Source of the DNA: Dyella sp. SG609
GTDB taxonomy: Bacteria; Pseudomonadota; Gammaproteobacteria; Xanthomonadales; Rhodanobacteraceae
Assembly: GCF_012275375.1 (NCBI RefSeq)
Contig: NZ_JAAZQJ010000003.1
Span: 372,001-436,000, forward strand
Reading direction: 5' to 3'
DNA length: 64,000 nucleotides
Below are positions 55,789 to 64,000 of the stretch, piece by piece (within the stretch, counting starts at the first letter, position 1; each line of letters begins with the position of its first letter). Both the position numbers and the translations under genes were made by a program. A model generated the notes under the pieces. The model did no database searches. It worked only from the letters and a program-made list of their open reading frames with translations, and was not told the DNA's origin.

Positions 55789-57009
55789 ATGGCATTCAAC
55801 ATCGCACTGAGCGGCTTGAAGGCGGCCTCGTCGGATCTCGAAGTCACCGCCAACAATATCGCCAACACCTCCACCACCGGCTTCAAGGGTTCGCGCGCGG
55901 AATTCGCCGAGCTTTACAGCGTGGCCGGCAAGAACCTGAGCGCCACCCAGGTCGGCAGCGGCGTGCGCCTGACCAACGTGGCGCAGCAGTTCACCGCGGG
56001 CAACGTGGAGAACACCAACAACGCGCTGGATTTCGCCATCAGTGGCGACGGCTTTTTTACCCTGAAGGACGGCAAGGGCCTCTCTTACACGCGCGCCGGC
56101 GCGTTCCGCCAGGACGCCAACGGCTATGTGGTGAACAGCGCCGGGCAGAACCTGCAGGTGTTCCCGGCCAACAATGCCGGCGGCTTCGACACCAGCACCA
56201 TGACCGACCTGCGCCTGATCACCTCGCAGAACGCGGCCAAGGCCACCGGCAGCGTGCAGCTGGCGCTGAACCTGCCGTCGGATGCCACGCCGCCGGCCAA
56301 TGCCTTCGACCCGAAGGACGCCACCAGCTACAACCAGGCCACGCCGTTCACCGCCTACGATTCGCTCGGCGCCACGCATAACGGCACCGTGTACTTCGTG
56401 CGCAACGCCACCGCCAACACCTGGGATGCGCACCTGTTCATCGACGGCAAGGACACCGGCGCCACCCAGCAGCTGAGCTTCACCAGCACCGGCGCGCTGG
56501 CCACGCCGGCCGGCGGCAAGCTGACCTTCCCGGCGATCAGCGCCAGCCCGGGCTCCGACCCGATGGCGATCACCCTGGACGTGACCAAGGCCACCCAGTT
56601 CGGCAACAACTATGCGGTGACCTCGATCAGCCAGGACGGTTATCCCACCGGCACGCTGTCGAGCATCGACGTGTCCAGCGACGGCGTGGTGCAGGCCAAG
56701 TTCTCCAACGGCCAGTCGCAGTCGCTCGGCCAGCTGGCGCTGGCGAACTTCGCCAACCCGCAGGGCCTGCGCCAGATGGACAACACCAACTGGGCCGCCT
56801 CGTACGACTCCGGCACGCCGGTGATGGGCGCGGCCGGCAGCGGCAACTTCGGCAACGTGCAGTCCGGCGCGCTGGAAGCGTCCAACACCGCCGACCTCAC
56901 CGCGCAGCTGGTGAACATGATCAAGGCGCAGCGCAACTACCAGGCGAATGCGCAGGTGATCTCCACCGACGACAAGCTGACCCAGACCATCATCAACATC
57001 CGCAACTGA
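55789..57009 (+). CDS. flgE: Flagellar hook protein FlgE
   Basis: Main hook subunit, 406 residues. N-terminal DLEVTANNIANTSTTGFKGS and C-terminal ALEASNTADLTAQLVNMIKA are the conserved rod-hook helices; the middle is the exposed FlgE domain. ACAGGGGAG lies before the ATG. A pair of hairpins separates it from flgF. Confidence 0.96.
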   Translation: MAFNIALSGLKAASSDLEVTANNIANTSTTGFKGSRAEFAELYSVAGKNLSATQVGSGVRLTNVAQQFTAGNVENTNNALDFAISGDGFFTLKDGKGLSYTRAGAFRQDANGYVVNSAGQNLQVFPANNAGGFDTSTMTDLRLITSQNAAKATGSVQLALNLPSDATPPANAFDPKDATSYNQATPFTAYDSLGATHNGTVYFVRNATANTWDAHLFIDGKDTGATQQLSFTSTGALATPAGGKLTFPAISASPGSDPMAITLDVTKATQFGNNYAVTSISQDGYPTGTLSSIDVSSDGVVQAKFSNGQSQSLGQLALANFANPQGLRQMDNTNWAASYDSGTPVMGAAGSGNFGNVQSGALEASNTADLTAQLVNMIKAQRNYQANAQVISTDDKLTQTIINIRN

Positions 57010-57024
57010 CGCGCATAGCGCGTC

Positions 57025-57090
57025 ACCCCGGCGAAGGCCGGGGTCCAGTGAAAAGTGCCGTGTCGTTGCGGCGTCAGCCGCAACGACACG
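57025..57090. repeat. REP-like unit and second hairpin between flgE and flgF
   Basis: First hairpin: ACCCCGGC and GCCGGGGT around GAAG (57025-57044), part of the same REP-like family as 25165-25304. Second hairpin: 14-base perfect arms 57059-57072 and 57077-57090 around GTCA. There is no T-run. In mRNA the two would stack inside the operon and could lower expression of genes after flgE. Confidence 0.8.
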
Positions 57091-57122
57091 CAAAGCCCAC
57101 GCATCGAATCGCGAGAACCACC

Positions 57123-57863
57123 ATGGACCGTTCCGTCTATGTAGCCATGACCGGCGCCACGCAGATGATGCGTGCGCAGACCGAGGTGGCGCACAACCTG
57201 GCCAATGCCGACACGGTTGGTTTCAAGGCGCAGATGTCGGCGTTCAAGCCGCTGCCCGTGCAGGGCCAGGGCATGAACTCGCGCATCAACGGCGTGGCGC
57301 AGGGCATCGGCCTGGACATGCATGCCGGCGCGCAGATGGATACCGGCCGCCCGCTCGACGTGGCGGTGCAGGGCGACGGCTGGATGGCGGTGCAGGGCGC
57401 CGACGGCGGCGAAGGCTATACGCGCGCCGGCCAGCTGCAGCTCACCGCCGACGGCCTGCTCACCGACGCGCGCGGCAATCCGGTGCTGGGCGACGGCGGC
57501 CCGATCACCGTGCCGGACGCCACCCAGGTCAGCATCGGCGCCGACGGCACCATCTCGGTGGTGCCGAAGGGGCAGGGGCCGGATACGTCCTCGGTGATCG
57601 GCAAGCTGAAGCTGGTCAATCCCGCGGCCGATCAATTGCAGCAGGGCGACGACGGCCTGATGCACCTGGCCAACGGCGGCACCGTGCAGGCCGATCCGGC
57701 GGTGACGGTGAAGGCCGGCGCACTGGAATCGAGCAATGTGAATCCGTCGCAGACGCTGGTGCAGATGATCCAGCTGTCGCGCCAGTACGAACTGCAGGTG
57801 CGTTCGATCCGCACCGCCGACGACAACGCGCAGTCGGCCACGCGCCTGCTGCAAGTGGGCTGA
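57123..57863 (+). CDS. flgF: Flagellar basal-body rod protein FlgF
   Basis: Rod protein of 246 residues. N-terminal [21 protein letters not shown] and C-terminal [21 protein letters not shown] match the family; [14 protein letters not shown] is the conserved middle. The longer frame from 57048 is read through the hairpin region and rejected. Confidence 0.95.
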   Translation: MDRSVYVAMTGATQMMRAQTEVAHNLANADTVGFKAQMSAFKPLPVQGQGMNSRINGVAQGIGLDMHAGAQMDTGRPLDVAVQGDGWMAVQGADGGEGYTRAGQLQLTADGLLTDARGNPVLGDGGPITVPDATQVSIGADGTISVVPKGQGPDTSSVIGKLKLVNPAADQLQQGDDGLMHLANGGTVQADPAVTVKAGALESSNVNPSQTLVQMIQLSRQYELQVRSIRTADDNAQSATRLLQVG

Positions 57864-57906
57864 TTTTTTTCCTGCAAGCGGCACGCGCCGCGCGGAGAGC
57901 GAAGCA

Positions 57907-58692
57907 ATGTTTTCTTCCCTGTGGGTCGCCAAGACCGGTCTCGATGCGCAGCAGACGCGCATGGACGTGATCTCCAACAACCTGGCCAATGCCAATACCA
58001 CCGGCTTCAAGAGCTCGCGCGCCTCGTTCCAGGACCTGATGTACCAGAACGTGCGCCAGCCCGGCGGCCAGACCACCGAGCAGACGCAGTCGCCGTCCGG
58101 CCTGATGCTGGGCACCGGCGTGCGCGTGGTCGGCAGCGAGAAGCTGTTCACCCAGGGCAATCCGCAGCAGACCGGCAACGCGCTGGACCTGGCCATCCAG
58201 GGCCGCGGCTTCCTGCAGGTGACCCAGCCCGACGGCACCGTGGCGTACACGCGCGACGGCTCGCTGCACCTGGACCAGAACGGCCAGCTGGTCACCGCGT
58301 CGGGCTACCAGCTCGATCCTGCCATCGTGGTTCCGCAGAACGCGCAGAGCGTGACCATCGGCACCGACGGCACGGTCAGCGCCACCCTGCCGGGCCAGGC
58401 CGCGCCGCAGACCATCGGCACGGTGCAGCTGGCCGACTTCATCAATCCCGCCGGCCTGCAGCCGAGCGGCGACAACCTTTACCTGGAAACCGCCTCCAGC
58501 GGCGCGCCGCAGATCGGCCAGCCCGGCCTCAACGGCCTGGGCACGGTCACGCAAGGTTCGCTGGAAAGCTCGAACGTCAACGTGGTCGAGCAGATGGTGG
58601 ACATGATCGAAACGCAGCGCACCTACGAGATGAATTCCAAGGCGATCTCCGCCGCGGATTCGATGCTGCAGTTCCTCACCAACAAGACCTGA
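57907..58692 (+). CDS. flgG: Flagellar basal-body rod protein FlgG (distal rod)
   Basis: Distal rod protein, 261 residues, the standard length. N-terminal [20 protein letters not shown] and C-terminal [37 protein letters not shown] in the middle is typical. Preceded by a GC-rich spacer with CGGAGAGCG before the ATG. Confidence 0.97.
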   Translation: MFSSLWVAKTGLDAQQTRMDVISNNLANANTTGFKSSRASFQDLMYQNVRQPGGQTTEQTQSPSGLMLGTGVRVVGSEKLFTQGNPQQTGNALDLAIQGRGFLQVTQPDGTVAYTRDGSLHLDQNGQLVTASGYQLDPAIVVPQNAQSVTIGTDGTVSATLPGQAAPQTIGTVQLADFINPAGLQPSGDNLYLETASSGAPQIGQPGLNGLGTVTQGSLESSNVNVVEQMVDMIETQRTYEMNSKAISAADSMLQFLTNKT

Positions 58693-58701
58693 GCCAAGGC
58701 C

Positions 58702-59388
58702 ATGTCGAATTTCCGTCGCCTGCGCCTGTGCGGCGCGCTCATCGCCCTGGCCCAGCTCGCCGGCTGCGCCATGCCCGCGCCGCGCGGCGACGATGCCGCC
58801 TGGGCCGCCACGCCGCCGCAGGAACCGGTGGCGCCGCCGGCCGCGGATGGCTCGATCTATCACGAAGCGCAGAACATGGAGCTGTTCAACGACCCGCGCG
58901 CGCACCGCGTGGGCGACATCCTCACCATCTCGCTGGTGGAGAGCACGCAGGCCAGCAAGAAGGCCTCGACCAGCACCAGCAAGAAGGACAAGAGCAACCT
59001 CGCTGCGCCCACCTTCCTGGGCCGCCCGGTCAGCATCGGCGGCAAGGACGTCAGCTTCGGCACCGACGGCGACCGCAGCTTCGACGGCAGCGGCAACAGC
59101 AGCCAGAGCAATCAGCTTACGGGCTCGATCACGGTGACCGTGGCGCAGCGGCTGTCCAATGGCAATCTGCTGGTGCGCGGTGAGAAGTGGTTGACGATCA
59201 ACCAGGGGCAGGAGCTGGTGCGTATCTCCGGCATCGTGCGGCCGCAGGATATCGGGCAGGACAACAGCGTGCCGTCGACGCGGGTGGCGGATGCGCGGAT
59301 TGGCTATACGGGACGCGGCACGCTGGCGGATGCGAATACGCAGGGCTGGCTGTCGCGATTCTTCAGCTCCAAGTGGATGCCGTTCTGA
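58702..59388 (+). CDS. flgH: Flagellar L-ring lipoprotein FlgH
   Basis: Outer-membrane L-ring protein of 228 residues. The lipobox is LAGC (cysteine near residue 22). [20 protein letters not shown] and [21 protein letters not shown] are characteristic. Starts nine bases after flgG. Followed by a repeat element before flgI. Confidence 0.96.
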   Translation: MSNFRRLRLCGALIALAQLAGCAMPAPRGDDAAWAATPPQEPVAPPAADGSIYHEAQNMELFNDPRAHRVGDILTISLVESTQASKKASTSTSKKDKSNLAAPTFLGRPVSIGGKDVSFGTDGDRSFDGSGNSSQSNQLTGSITVTVAQRLSNGNLLVRGEKWLTINQGQELVRISGIVRPQDIGQDNSVPSTRVADARIGYTGRGTLADANTQGWLSRFFSSKWMPF

Positions 59389-59409
59389 TGAATACGACAG
59401 CGCGCTTTT

Positions 59410-59567
59410 CCCCCTCTCCCCTCCGGGGAGAGGGCCGGGGTGAGGGGCGGGTGCTCGCGACTGCATTGATCGGTGCCAGGCGTTCGCGTAAGGGGCTTGA
59501 GCAAGCCTTCGACGCTTCGCTCCGCCCGGCCCCTCACCCCAACCCTCTCCCCGGAGGGGAGAGGGGG
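59410..59567. repeat. Inverted-repeat element between flgH and flgI
   Basis: Arms of about 41 bases (59410-59450 and 59527-59567) pair with few mismatches; each arm contains a shorter CTCTCCCC...GGGGAGAG palindrome. The 76-base centre has no gene. It occupies nearly all of the 206-base flgH-flgI gap and interrupts an otherwise tight operon. Confidence 0.88.
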
Positions 59568-59594
59568 CTGGTCTCTAGGCCTTGGTTGGGTCGT

Positions 59595-60698
59595 ATGCGC
59601 TCACGCGTCATTCTTTTCCTTGTACTGCTGCTGTGCGTCGCTTCCGCGCACGCCGACAAGATCCGCGACCTCGCCCAAGTGGCCGGCGTGCGCAGCAATC
59701 AGCTGATCGGCTACGGCCTGGTCGTCGGCCTCGATGGCAGCGGCGACCAGACCACCCAGGCGCCGTTCACCACGCAGAGCCTGGAGAACATGCTGCAGCA
59801 GTTCGGCATCACGGTGCCGGCGAATGTGCGGCCGCAGCTGAAGAATGCGGCGGCGGTGACGGTGACGGCGCAGTTGCCGCCGTTCGCCAAGCCGGGGCAG
59901 GCGATCGACGTGACGGTGGCTTCGATCGGCAATGCCAAGAGCATCCGCGGCGGCGAGCTGCTGATGACGCCGCTGCGCGGCGCCGACGGCAATGTGTATG
60001 CGATGGCGCAGGGCAGCGTGGTGGTCGGCGGCATCAGCGCGCAGGGCAAGAGCGGTTCCAGCGTGCAGGTGAATATCTCGGCCAGCGGCCGCGTGCCGAA
60101 CGGCGCGACGGTGGAGCGCAGCGTGGCGTCCTCGTTCGGGCAGGGCGGCGACCTGGTGCTCAATCTCAATACGCCGGACTTCACCACCGCCGCGCGCGTT
60201 GCCGAAGCGGTGAATCGCGCCTATGGCGCCGGCACCGCCCAGGCGGTGGACGGCGGCTCGGTGGCGGTGCGCGGGCCGGCCGATCCGGCGCAGCGCGTGT
60301 CATGGCTGGGCATGATCCAGGCGCTGGAGGTGCAGCCCGGCGACGCGCCGGCGCGCGTGGTGGTCAATTCGCGCACCGGCACCGTGGTGATCGGTTCGGA
60401 CGTCAAGGTCAGCGCCGCCGCGGTGGCGCATGGTTCCATCCAGGTCACCATCAGCGAGCAGCCGCAGGTCAGCCAGCCGGCGCCGTTCAGCCGCGGCGGC
60501 CAGACCGTGGTGGTGCCCAGCAGCAGCGTGCAGGTCAGCGAGGACGGCGGGCACATGTTCAAGTTCGGTCCCGGCGCCAGCCTGGACACGATCGTGCGCG
60601 CGGTGAACCAGGTGGGCGCATCGCCGACCGACCTGATCTCGATCCTGCAGGCGCTCAAGCAGGCCGGCGCGCTGCGCGCCGAACTGGTGGTGATCTGA
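59595..60698 (+). CDS. flgI: Flagellar P-ring protein FlgI
   Basis: Periplasmic P-ring protein of 367 residues with a signal peptide ([15 protein letters not shown]). [20 protein letters not shown] and [15 protein letters not shown] are signature stretches; [13 protein letters not shown] and [15 protein letters not shown] occur near the end. FlgA, encoded at 48196-48882, is its assembly chaperone. The ATG at 59595 is the only one that gives the signal peptide directly. Confidence 0.97.
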   Translation: MRSRVILFLVLLLCVASAHADKIRDLAQVAGVRSNQLIGYGLVVGLDGSGDQTTQAPFTTQSLENMLQQFGITVPANVRPQLKNAAAVTVTAQLPPFAKPGQAIDVTVASIGNAKSIRGGELLMTPLRGADGNVYAMAQGSVVVGGISAQGKSGSSVQVNISASGRVPNGATVERSVASSFGQGGDLVLNLNTPDFTTAARVAEAVNRAYGAGTAQAVDGGSVAVRGPADPAQRVSWLGMIQALEVQPGDAPARVVVNSRTGTVVIGSDVKVSAAAVAHGSIQVTISEQPQVSQPAPFSRGGQTVVVPSSSVQVSEDGGHMFKFGPGASLDTIVRAVNQVGASPTDLISILQALKQAGALRAELVVI

Positions 60699-60699
60699 G

Positions 60700-61677
60700 A
60701 TGGCCGTCGGCGACGGCGGCATCATCGGCGCGGCCAAGGGCGCGCTCAATACCTGGACGGAGCTCTCGGGCTTCCAGCAGCTGCGCGCGCAGGCGGCCGG
60801 CGACGGCAAGTCGGCGCTGCCGCAGGTCGCCAAACAGTTCGAAGCGATCTTTACCCAGATGATGCTGAAGTCGATGCGCGAGGCCAGCCCCGGCGGCGGC
60901 ATCGGCGACAGCGAGCAGGGCAATGCCTACCGCGATCTGTTCGATCATCAGTTGTCATTGAGCCTGTCCAACGGCGGCCATGGCCTGGGCATTGCGCAGA
61001 TGCTGATGCGCCAGCTCGGCGGCAAAGATGGCGGCAAGGACAGCGGCAGCGCCGATGCCTCCGCCGATGCCGCGTCGAGCTGGCAAAGCACGCTGGACCA
61101 GCTCGCGCACGGCGCCGGCAAGGTCGCCGGCAAGGTGGCCGAGTGGATGCCGGGCACCGGCGATGCGGTGAACTTCGTGCAGGCGCTGGCGCCGCATGCG
61201 GAAGCCGCGGCGAAGAAGCTCGGCGTGTCGGTGCGCGCGCTGCTGGCCCAGGCGGCGCTGGAAACCGGCTGGGGCAAGCATCTGCCCGCGCACCACGACG
61301 GCAGCAGCAGCAACAACCTGTTCGGCATGAAGGCCGGGCGCAGCTGGGACGGCGACAAGGTCAGCGTGCCCACGCTGGAATACGAAGGCGGCGTGGCGGT
61401 GCGCAAGCGCGACCAGTTCCGCGCCTACGGCAACCCGGGCGATTCGTTCTCCGACTACGCCGAGGTGCTGGCCAACAACCCGCGCTACGCCAATGCCATC
61501 GGCAAGGGCGAGGACATCAAGGGTTTCGCCAGGGCGCTGGCGCACGGCGGCTATGCCACCGACCCGGCCTACGCGGCCAAGCTCGAGGCGATCGCCAACA
61601 GCCCGGAAATGCGCAAGGGGCTGGATGCGCTGGCCGCGCTCAAGTCGGGCGACGGTTTGCCGTCACAGTCGCCATGA
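60700..61677 (+). CDS. flgJ: Flagellar assembly peptidoglycan hydrolase FlgJ
   Basis: A 325-residue, two-domain protein. The N-terminal rod-scaffold part has VAKQFEAIFTQMMLKSMREA and DLFDHQLSLSLS. After an Asp/Ala/Ser-rich linker, the C-terminal glucosaminidase domain (about residues 155-315) has AQAALETGWGKHLP with the catalytic Glu, and SDYAEVLANNPRY. It opens the cell wall for the rod. Starts one base after flgI. Confidence 0.96.
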   Translation: MAVGDGGIIGAAKGALNTWTELSGFQQLRAQAAGDGKSALPQVAKQFEAIFTQMMLKSMREASPGGGIGDSEQGNAYRDLFDHQLSLSLSNGGHGLGIAQMLMRQLGGKDGGKDSGSADASADAASSWQSTLDQLAHGAGKVAGKVAEWMPGTGDAVNFVQALAPHAEAAAKKLGVSVRALLAQAALETGWGKHLPAHHDGSSSNNLFGMKAGRSWDGDKVSVPTLEYEGGVAVRKRDQFRAYGNPGDSFSDYAEVLANNPRYANAIGKGEDIKGFARALAHGGYATDPAYAAKLEAIANSPEMRKGLDALAALKSGDGLPSQSP

Positions 61678-61725
61678 CGTGCTCCCCATTCCCTATGACA
61701 CGTACCGCTACAAGGACCGCCCACC

Positions 61726-63603
61726 ATGGCTGACCTGCTCTCCACCGGCGTCTCGGGCCTGCTGGCCTCGCAGATCGGCCTCAGCACCGTCAGCCACAAC
61801 GTGGCCAACGTCAACACCGACGGCTACAGCCGCCAGACCGTGCAGTTCAATGCGCGGCAGGCGCAGCAGCTGGGCAATTTCTACGTCGGCACCGGCGTCA
61901 ATACGGTGGCGGTGCAGCGCGCCTACAGCCAGTACCTCAATACCGCGCTGTGGACCGCCTCGTCGGACCAGAGCCGCGCGGCCACGTACCAGAGCCTGAC
62001 CGGGCAGATCAACAACCAGCTGTCCGGCAGCACCAACCTGCAGACCTCGCTGGACGCGTTCTACGGCGCGCTGGGCGACGTCTCCAACGCGCCGGCCGAC
62101 TCGGCCGCGCGCGGCGTGCTGCTGGCCCGCGCCAATGCGCTGGGCAGCACCTTCCAGGCGTTGTCCGGCCAGTTCAACCAGTTGAACACCCAGGTGCAGC
62201 GCCAGATCAGCGACACGGTCGACTCGATCAACAGCGACAGCGCTTCCATCGCCAAGCTCAACGAACAGATCCGCACCGCCTATGCCGGCGGCAAGGGCGA
62301 GCCGTCGGACCTGCTGGACCAGCGCGATGCGCTGATCAAGAAAGTCTCCGGCGAAGTGGGCGTCAGCGTGGTGCAGCAGGACGACCACACGGTGAGCCTG
62401 TTCGTCGGCAACGGCCAGGCGCTGGTCAACGGCTCCAATGCCTACGCGCTGGCCACCGCGCCGAATCAATACGATCCGACACGGCTGGAGATCGTCGGCA
62501 AGGACAGCGGCAGCGTGATCACCGGCCAGGTCGGCGGCGGCTCGCTCGGCGCGCTGCTGGATTTCCGCAGCCAGGTGCTGGACCCCGCGCAGAACCAGCT
62601 CGGCCGCGCCGCGGTGGCGATGGCCAGCGCCTTCAATGCCCAGCATGCGCAGGGCATGGACCTCAACGGCACTATGGGCGGCGCCTTCTTCAACGTCGGC
62701 GCGCCGCAGGTGCAGATCAGCTCGGCCAACCAGGGCACGGGCACGGTGGGCGCCAGTATCTCCGACGTCGGCGCGCTGACCACCAAGGACTACGTGCTGC
62801 GCTACGACGGCAGCGCCTGGAGCCTGCGCGACACGGCGGGCAACGCGGTGGCGATGACCGGCACCGGCACCGCCGCCGATCCGTTCAAGGCCGATGGCCT
62901 GAGCCTGGTGGTGGGCGGCGCTCCGAGCGCCGGCGACAGCTTCCAGGTGCGCCCCACCGCCGCGGCCGCGGCGGGTTTCGGCGCGGCCATCACCGACCCG
63001 AACAAGATCGCCGCCGCGGCGCCGCTGGCCGGCTCGGCCGGCGCGGCCAACACGGGCAGCGGCAGCATCGGCGGCATCGCGGTCACCGATCCGTCCAATG
63101 CGGGCCTGCTCGGCACGGCGAATATCGTGTTCACCTCGCCGACCAGCTACACCATCAATGGCGGCGCGGCGCAGACGTATACGCCCGGCCAGCCGATCAA
63201 CGCCAACGGCTGGAGCCTCACCCTCAACGGCACGCCCGCGGCGAACGACACGTTCACCCTCAAGGCCAATAGCAATGCGCGCGGCGACAACGGCAACGCG
63301 CTGGCACTGGGCAAGGTGGCGAACCTGGGCGTGCTCGACAACGGCGCCACCAGCGTGGGCCGCGCCTACGGGCAGCTGACCAGCCAGGTGGGCAGCGCCG
63401 GTTCCCTGGCCAAGGACGCGCTGACCACGCAGAACGCGGTGTACCAGCAGGCGCTGCAATCGCAGCAGGGCGTGTCCGGCGTGAACATCGACGAGGAAGC
63501 CGCCAGCCTGGTGCGCTACCAGCAGGCCTACCAGGCCTCGGCGCAGGTGATCTCCACCGCCAGCCAGATCTTCGACGCGCTGCTCAGCGCCGTGCGCAAC
63601 TGA
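61726..63603 (+). CDS. flgK: Flagellar hook-associated protein 1 FlgK
   Basis: First hook-filament junction protein, 625 residues. N-terminal TGVSGLLASQIGLSTVSHNV and NVNTDGYSRQ; C-terminal GVSGVNIDEEAASLVRYQQA and ISTASQIFDALL. The central region is Ala/Gly/Thr-rich and variable. FlgN is its export chaperone. No separate sigma28 site was found before it. Confidence 0.96.
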   Translation: MADLLSTGVSGLLASQIGLSTVSHNVANVNTDGYSRQTVQFNARQAQQLGNFYVGTGVNTVAVQRAYSQYLNTALWTASSDQSRAATYQSLTGQINNQLSGSTNLQTSLDAFYGALGDVSNAPADSAARGVLLARANALGSTFQALSGQFNQLNTQVQRQISDTVDSINSDSASIAKLNEQIRTAYAGGKGEPSDLLDQRDALIKKVSGEVGVSVVQQDDHTVSLFVGNGQALVNGSNAYALATAPNQYDPTRLEIVGKDSGSVITGQVGGGSLGALLDFRSQVLDPAQNQLGRAAVAMASAFNAQHAQGMDLNGTMGGAFFNVGAPQVQISSANQGTGTVGASISDVGALTTKDYVLRYDGSAWSLRDTAGNAVAMTGTGTAADPFKADGLSLVVGGAPSAGDSFQVRPTAAAAAGFGAAITDPNKIAAAAPLAGSAGAANTGSGSIGGIAVTDPSNAGLLGTANIVFTSPTSYTINGGAAQTYTPGQPINANGWSLTLNGTPAANDTFTLKANSNARGDNGNALALGKVANLGVLDNGATSVGRAYGQLTSQVGSAGSLAKDALTTQNAVYQQALQSQQGVSGVNIDEEAASLVRYQQAYQASAQVISTASQIFDALLSAVRN

Positions 63604-63614
63604 AGGAGCATCCG

Positions 63615-64000
63615 ATGAGAGTCTCCACCAGCTGGATGGCCCAGCAGTCGGTCAGCAGCATGCTCGACGGGCAGGCCAGCCTGTCCGACCTGCAGAACCG
63701 CATCAGCAGCGGCAAGCGCATCAACCAGCCTTCGGACGATCCGGTGGGCGCGGCGCGCGCGCTGGAACTGGGCCATATGGACGCGGACGTGGCGCAGTAC
63801 CAGCGCAACATCACCTCGGCCAATGCGCGCCTGGGCCTGGAAGACCAGGCGCTGTCGACCACTTCGGACGCGCTGACCCGCGTGCGCACCCTGGTCCTGC
63901 AAGGCATCAACGGCACGCAGACCGACCAGACCCGCGCCGACATCGCCGCGGAGCTGAGCCAGATCCGCACCCAGCTGATGGGCCTGGCCAACGGCAAGGA
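63615..64000 (+). CDS. flgL: Flagellar hook-associated protein 3 FlgL, N-terminal part (cut by window edge)
   Basis: The first 128 residues of the second junction protein. RVSTSWMAQQSVSSMLDGQ, RISSGKRINQPSDDPVGAARA and RLGLEDQALSTTSDALTRVR match the flagellin-like N-terminal D0/D1 helices of FlgL. GAAGGAGC precedes the ATG, 11 bases after flgK. The rest lies beyond base 64000. Confidence 0.95.
   Translation, partial: MRVSTSWMAQQSVSSMLDGQASLSDLQNRISSGKRINQPSDDPVGAARALELGHMDADVAQYQRNITSANARLGLEDQALSTTSDALTRVRTLVLQGINGTQTDQTRADIAAELSQIRTQLMGLANGK

Noticed and set aside
61678..61725. A sigma28 promoter directly before flgK
   Set aside because: I looked for TAAA-N15-GCCGATAA in the 48-base gap and found no acceptable match.
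62802..63134. Antisense frames inside flgK and other flagellar genes
   Set aside because: High GC leaves long open frames opposite real genes; none has a start, spacing or composition that supports a gene.

Overview
The window is one contiguous, very GC-rich chromosomal segment. Gene content and order point to a Gammaproteobacterium of the Xanthomonadales/Lysobacterales, most like Rhodanobacteraceae (Rhodanobacter, Dyella or Luteibacter type). The pointers are an rpoN-hpf-hprK-rapZ-EIIA-HPr-EI block, purM-purN-DUF3108 facing DUF2066-PgsA-like-AI-2E-hda, and a sigma54/sigma28 flagellar hierarchy. The assignment is inference from gene order; no database was searched. No transposase, integrase, prophage gene or CRISPR array was seen.

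Layout. 1-3622 (minus): a regulatory PTS (EI fragment, HPr, EIIA-Man type, RapZ, HPr kinase) with hibernation factor. 3768-8963 (minus): rpoN, then the LPS export and Kdo genes lptB-lptA-lptC-kdsC-kdsD. 9212-10790 (plus): ibaG and murA with a strong terminator. 10839-13380 (minus): DUF3108, purN, purM. 13475-16994 (plus): DUF2066 protein, CDP-alcohol phosphatidyltransferase, AI-2E/PerM transporter, hda. 17117-19041: suhB and trmJ, divergent across a GGGGAAC tandem repeat. 19141-25145: CorC-like protein, DUF47-pit phosphate pair, a hypothetical, an alkyltransferase-like protein and recQ. 25469-31117: YbaL-type antiporter, M28 aminopeptidase, PepSY protein and small unknown proteins. 31173-31822: hicAB toxin-antitoxin with a palindromic operator. 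32079-35808 (minus): tRNA-Phe, yggX, mutY, AsmA-like protein, ftsY. 35913-39958 (plus): rsmD, coaD, a lipoprotein, YfhL-type ferredoxin, gamma-glutamyltransferase. 40031-45896 (plus): a metallo-beta-lactamase/TMEM43 pair, then glpD-glpF-glpK.

The last 18 kb is a flagellar region. On the minus strand are a soluble chemoreceptor, flgA, flgM, flgN and a degenerate EAL-HDOD protein. On the plus strand is flgBCDEFGHIJK plus the start of flgL. A two-partner secretion locus (tpsB-tpsA) lies between the two arms. Its exoprotein is unusual: a TPS domain, about 29 proline-rich pentapeptides and an aromatic tail. Promoters readable in the sequence are sigma54 sites before the chemoreceptor-flgA unit and before flgB, and a consensus sigma28 site before flgM. 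The sigma54 factor itself is encoded at 3768-5228.

The window is rich in short dispersed repeats: a palindrome family at three convergent gene ends, a 168-bp element with 69-bp perfect arms after coaD, REP-like units, G-rich heptamer repeats and two repeat elements inside the flagellar operon. These and the TPS locus are the most unusual content. I saw no clear multi-gene system that is wholly new; the best candidates are the TPS exoprotein and the coupled MBL-TMEM43 pair.
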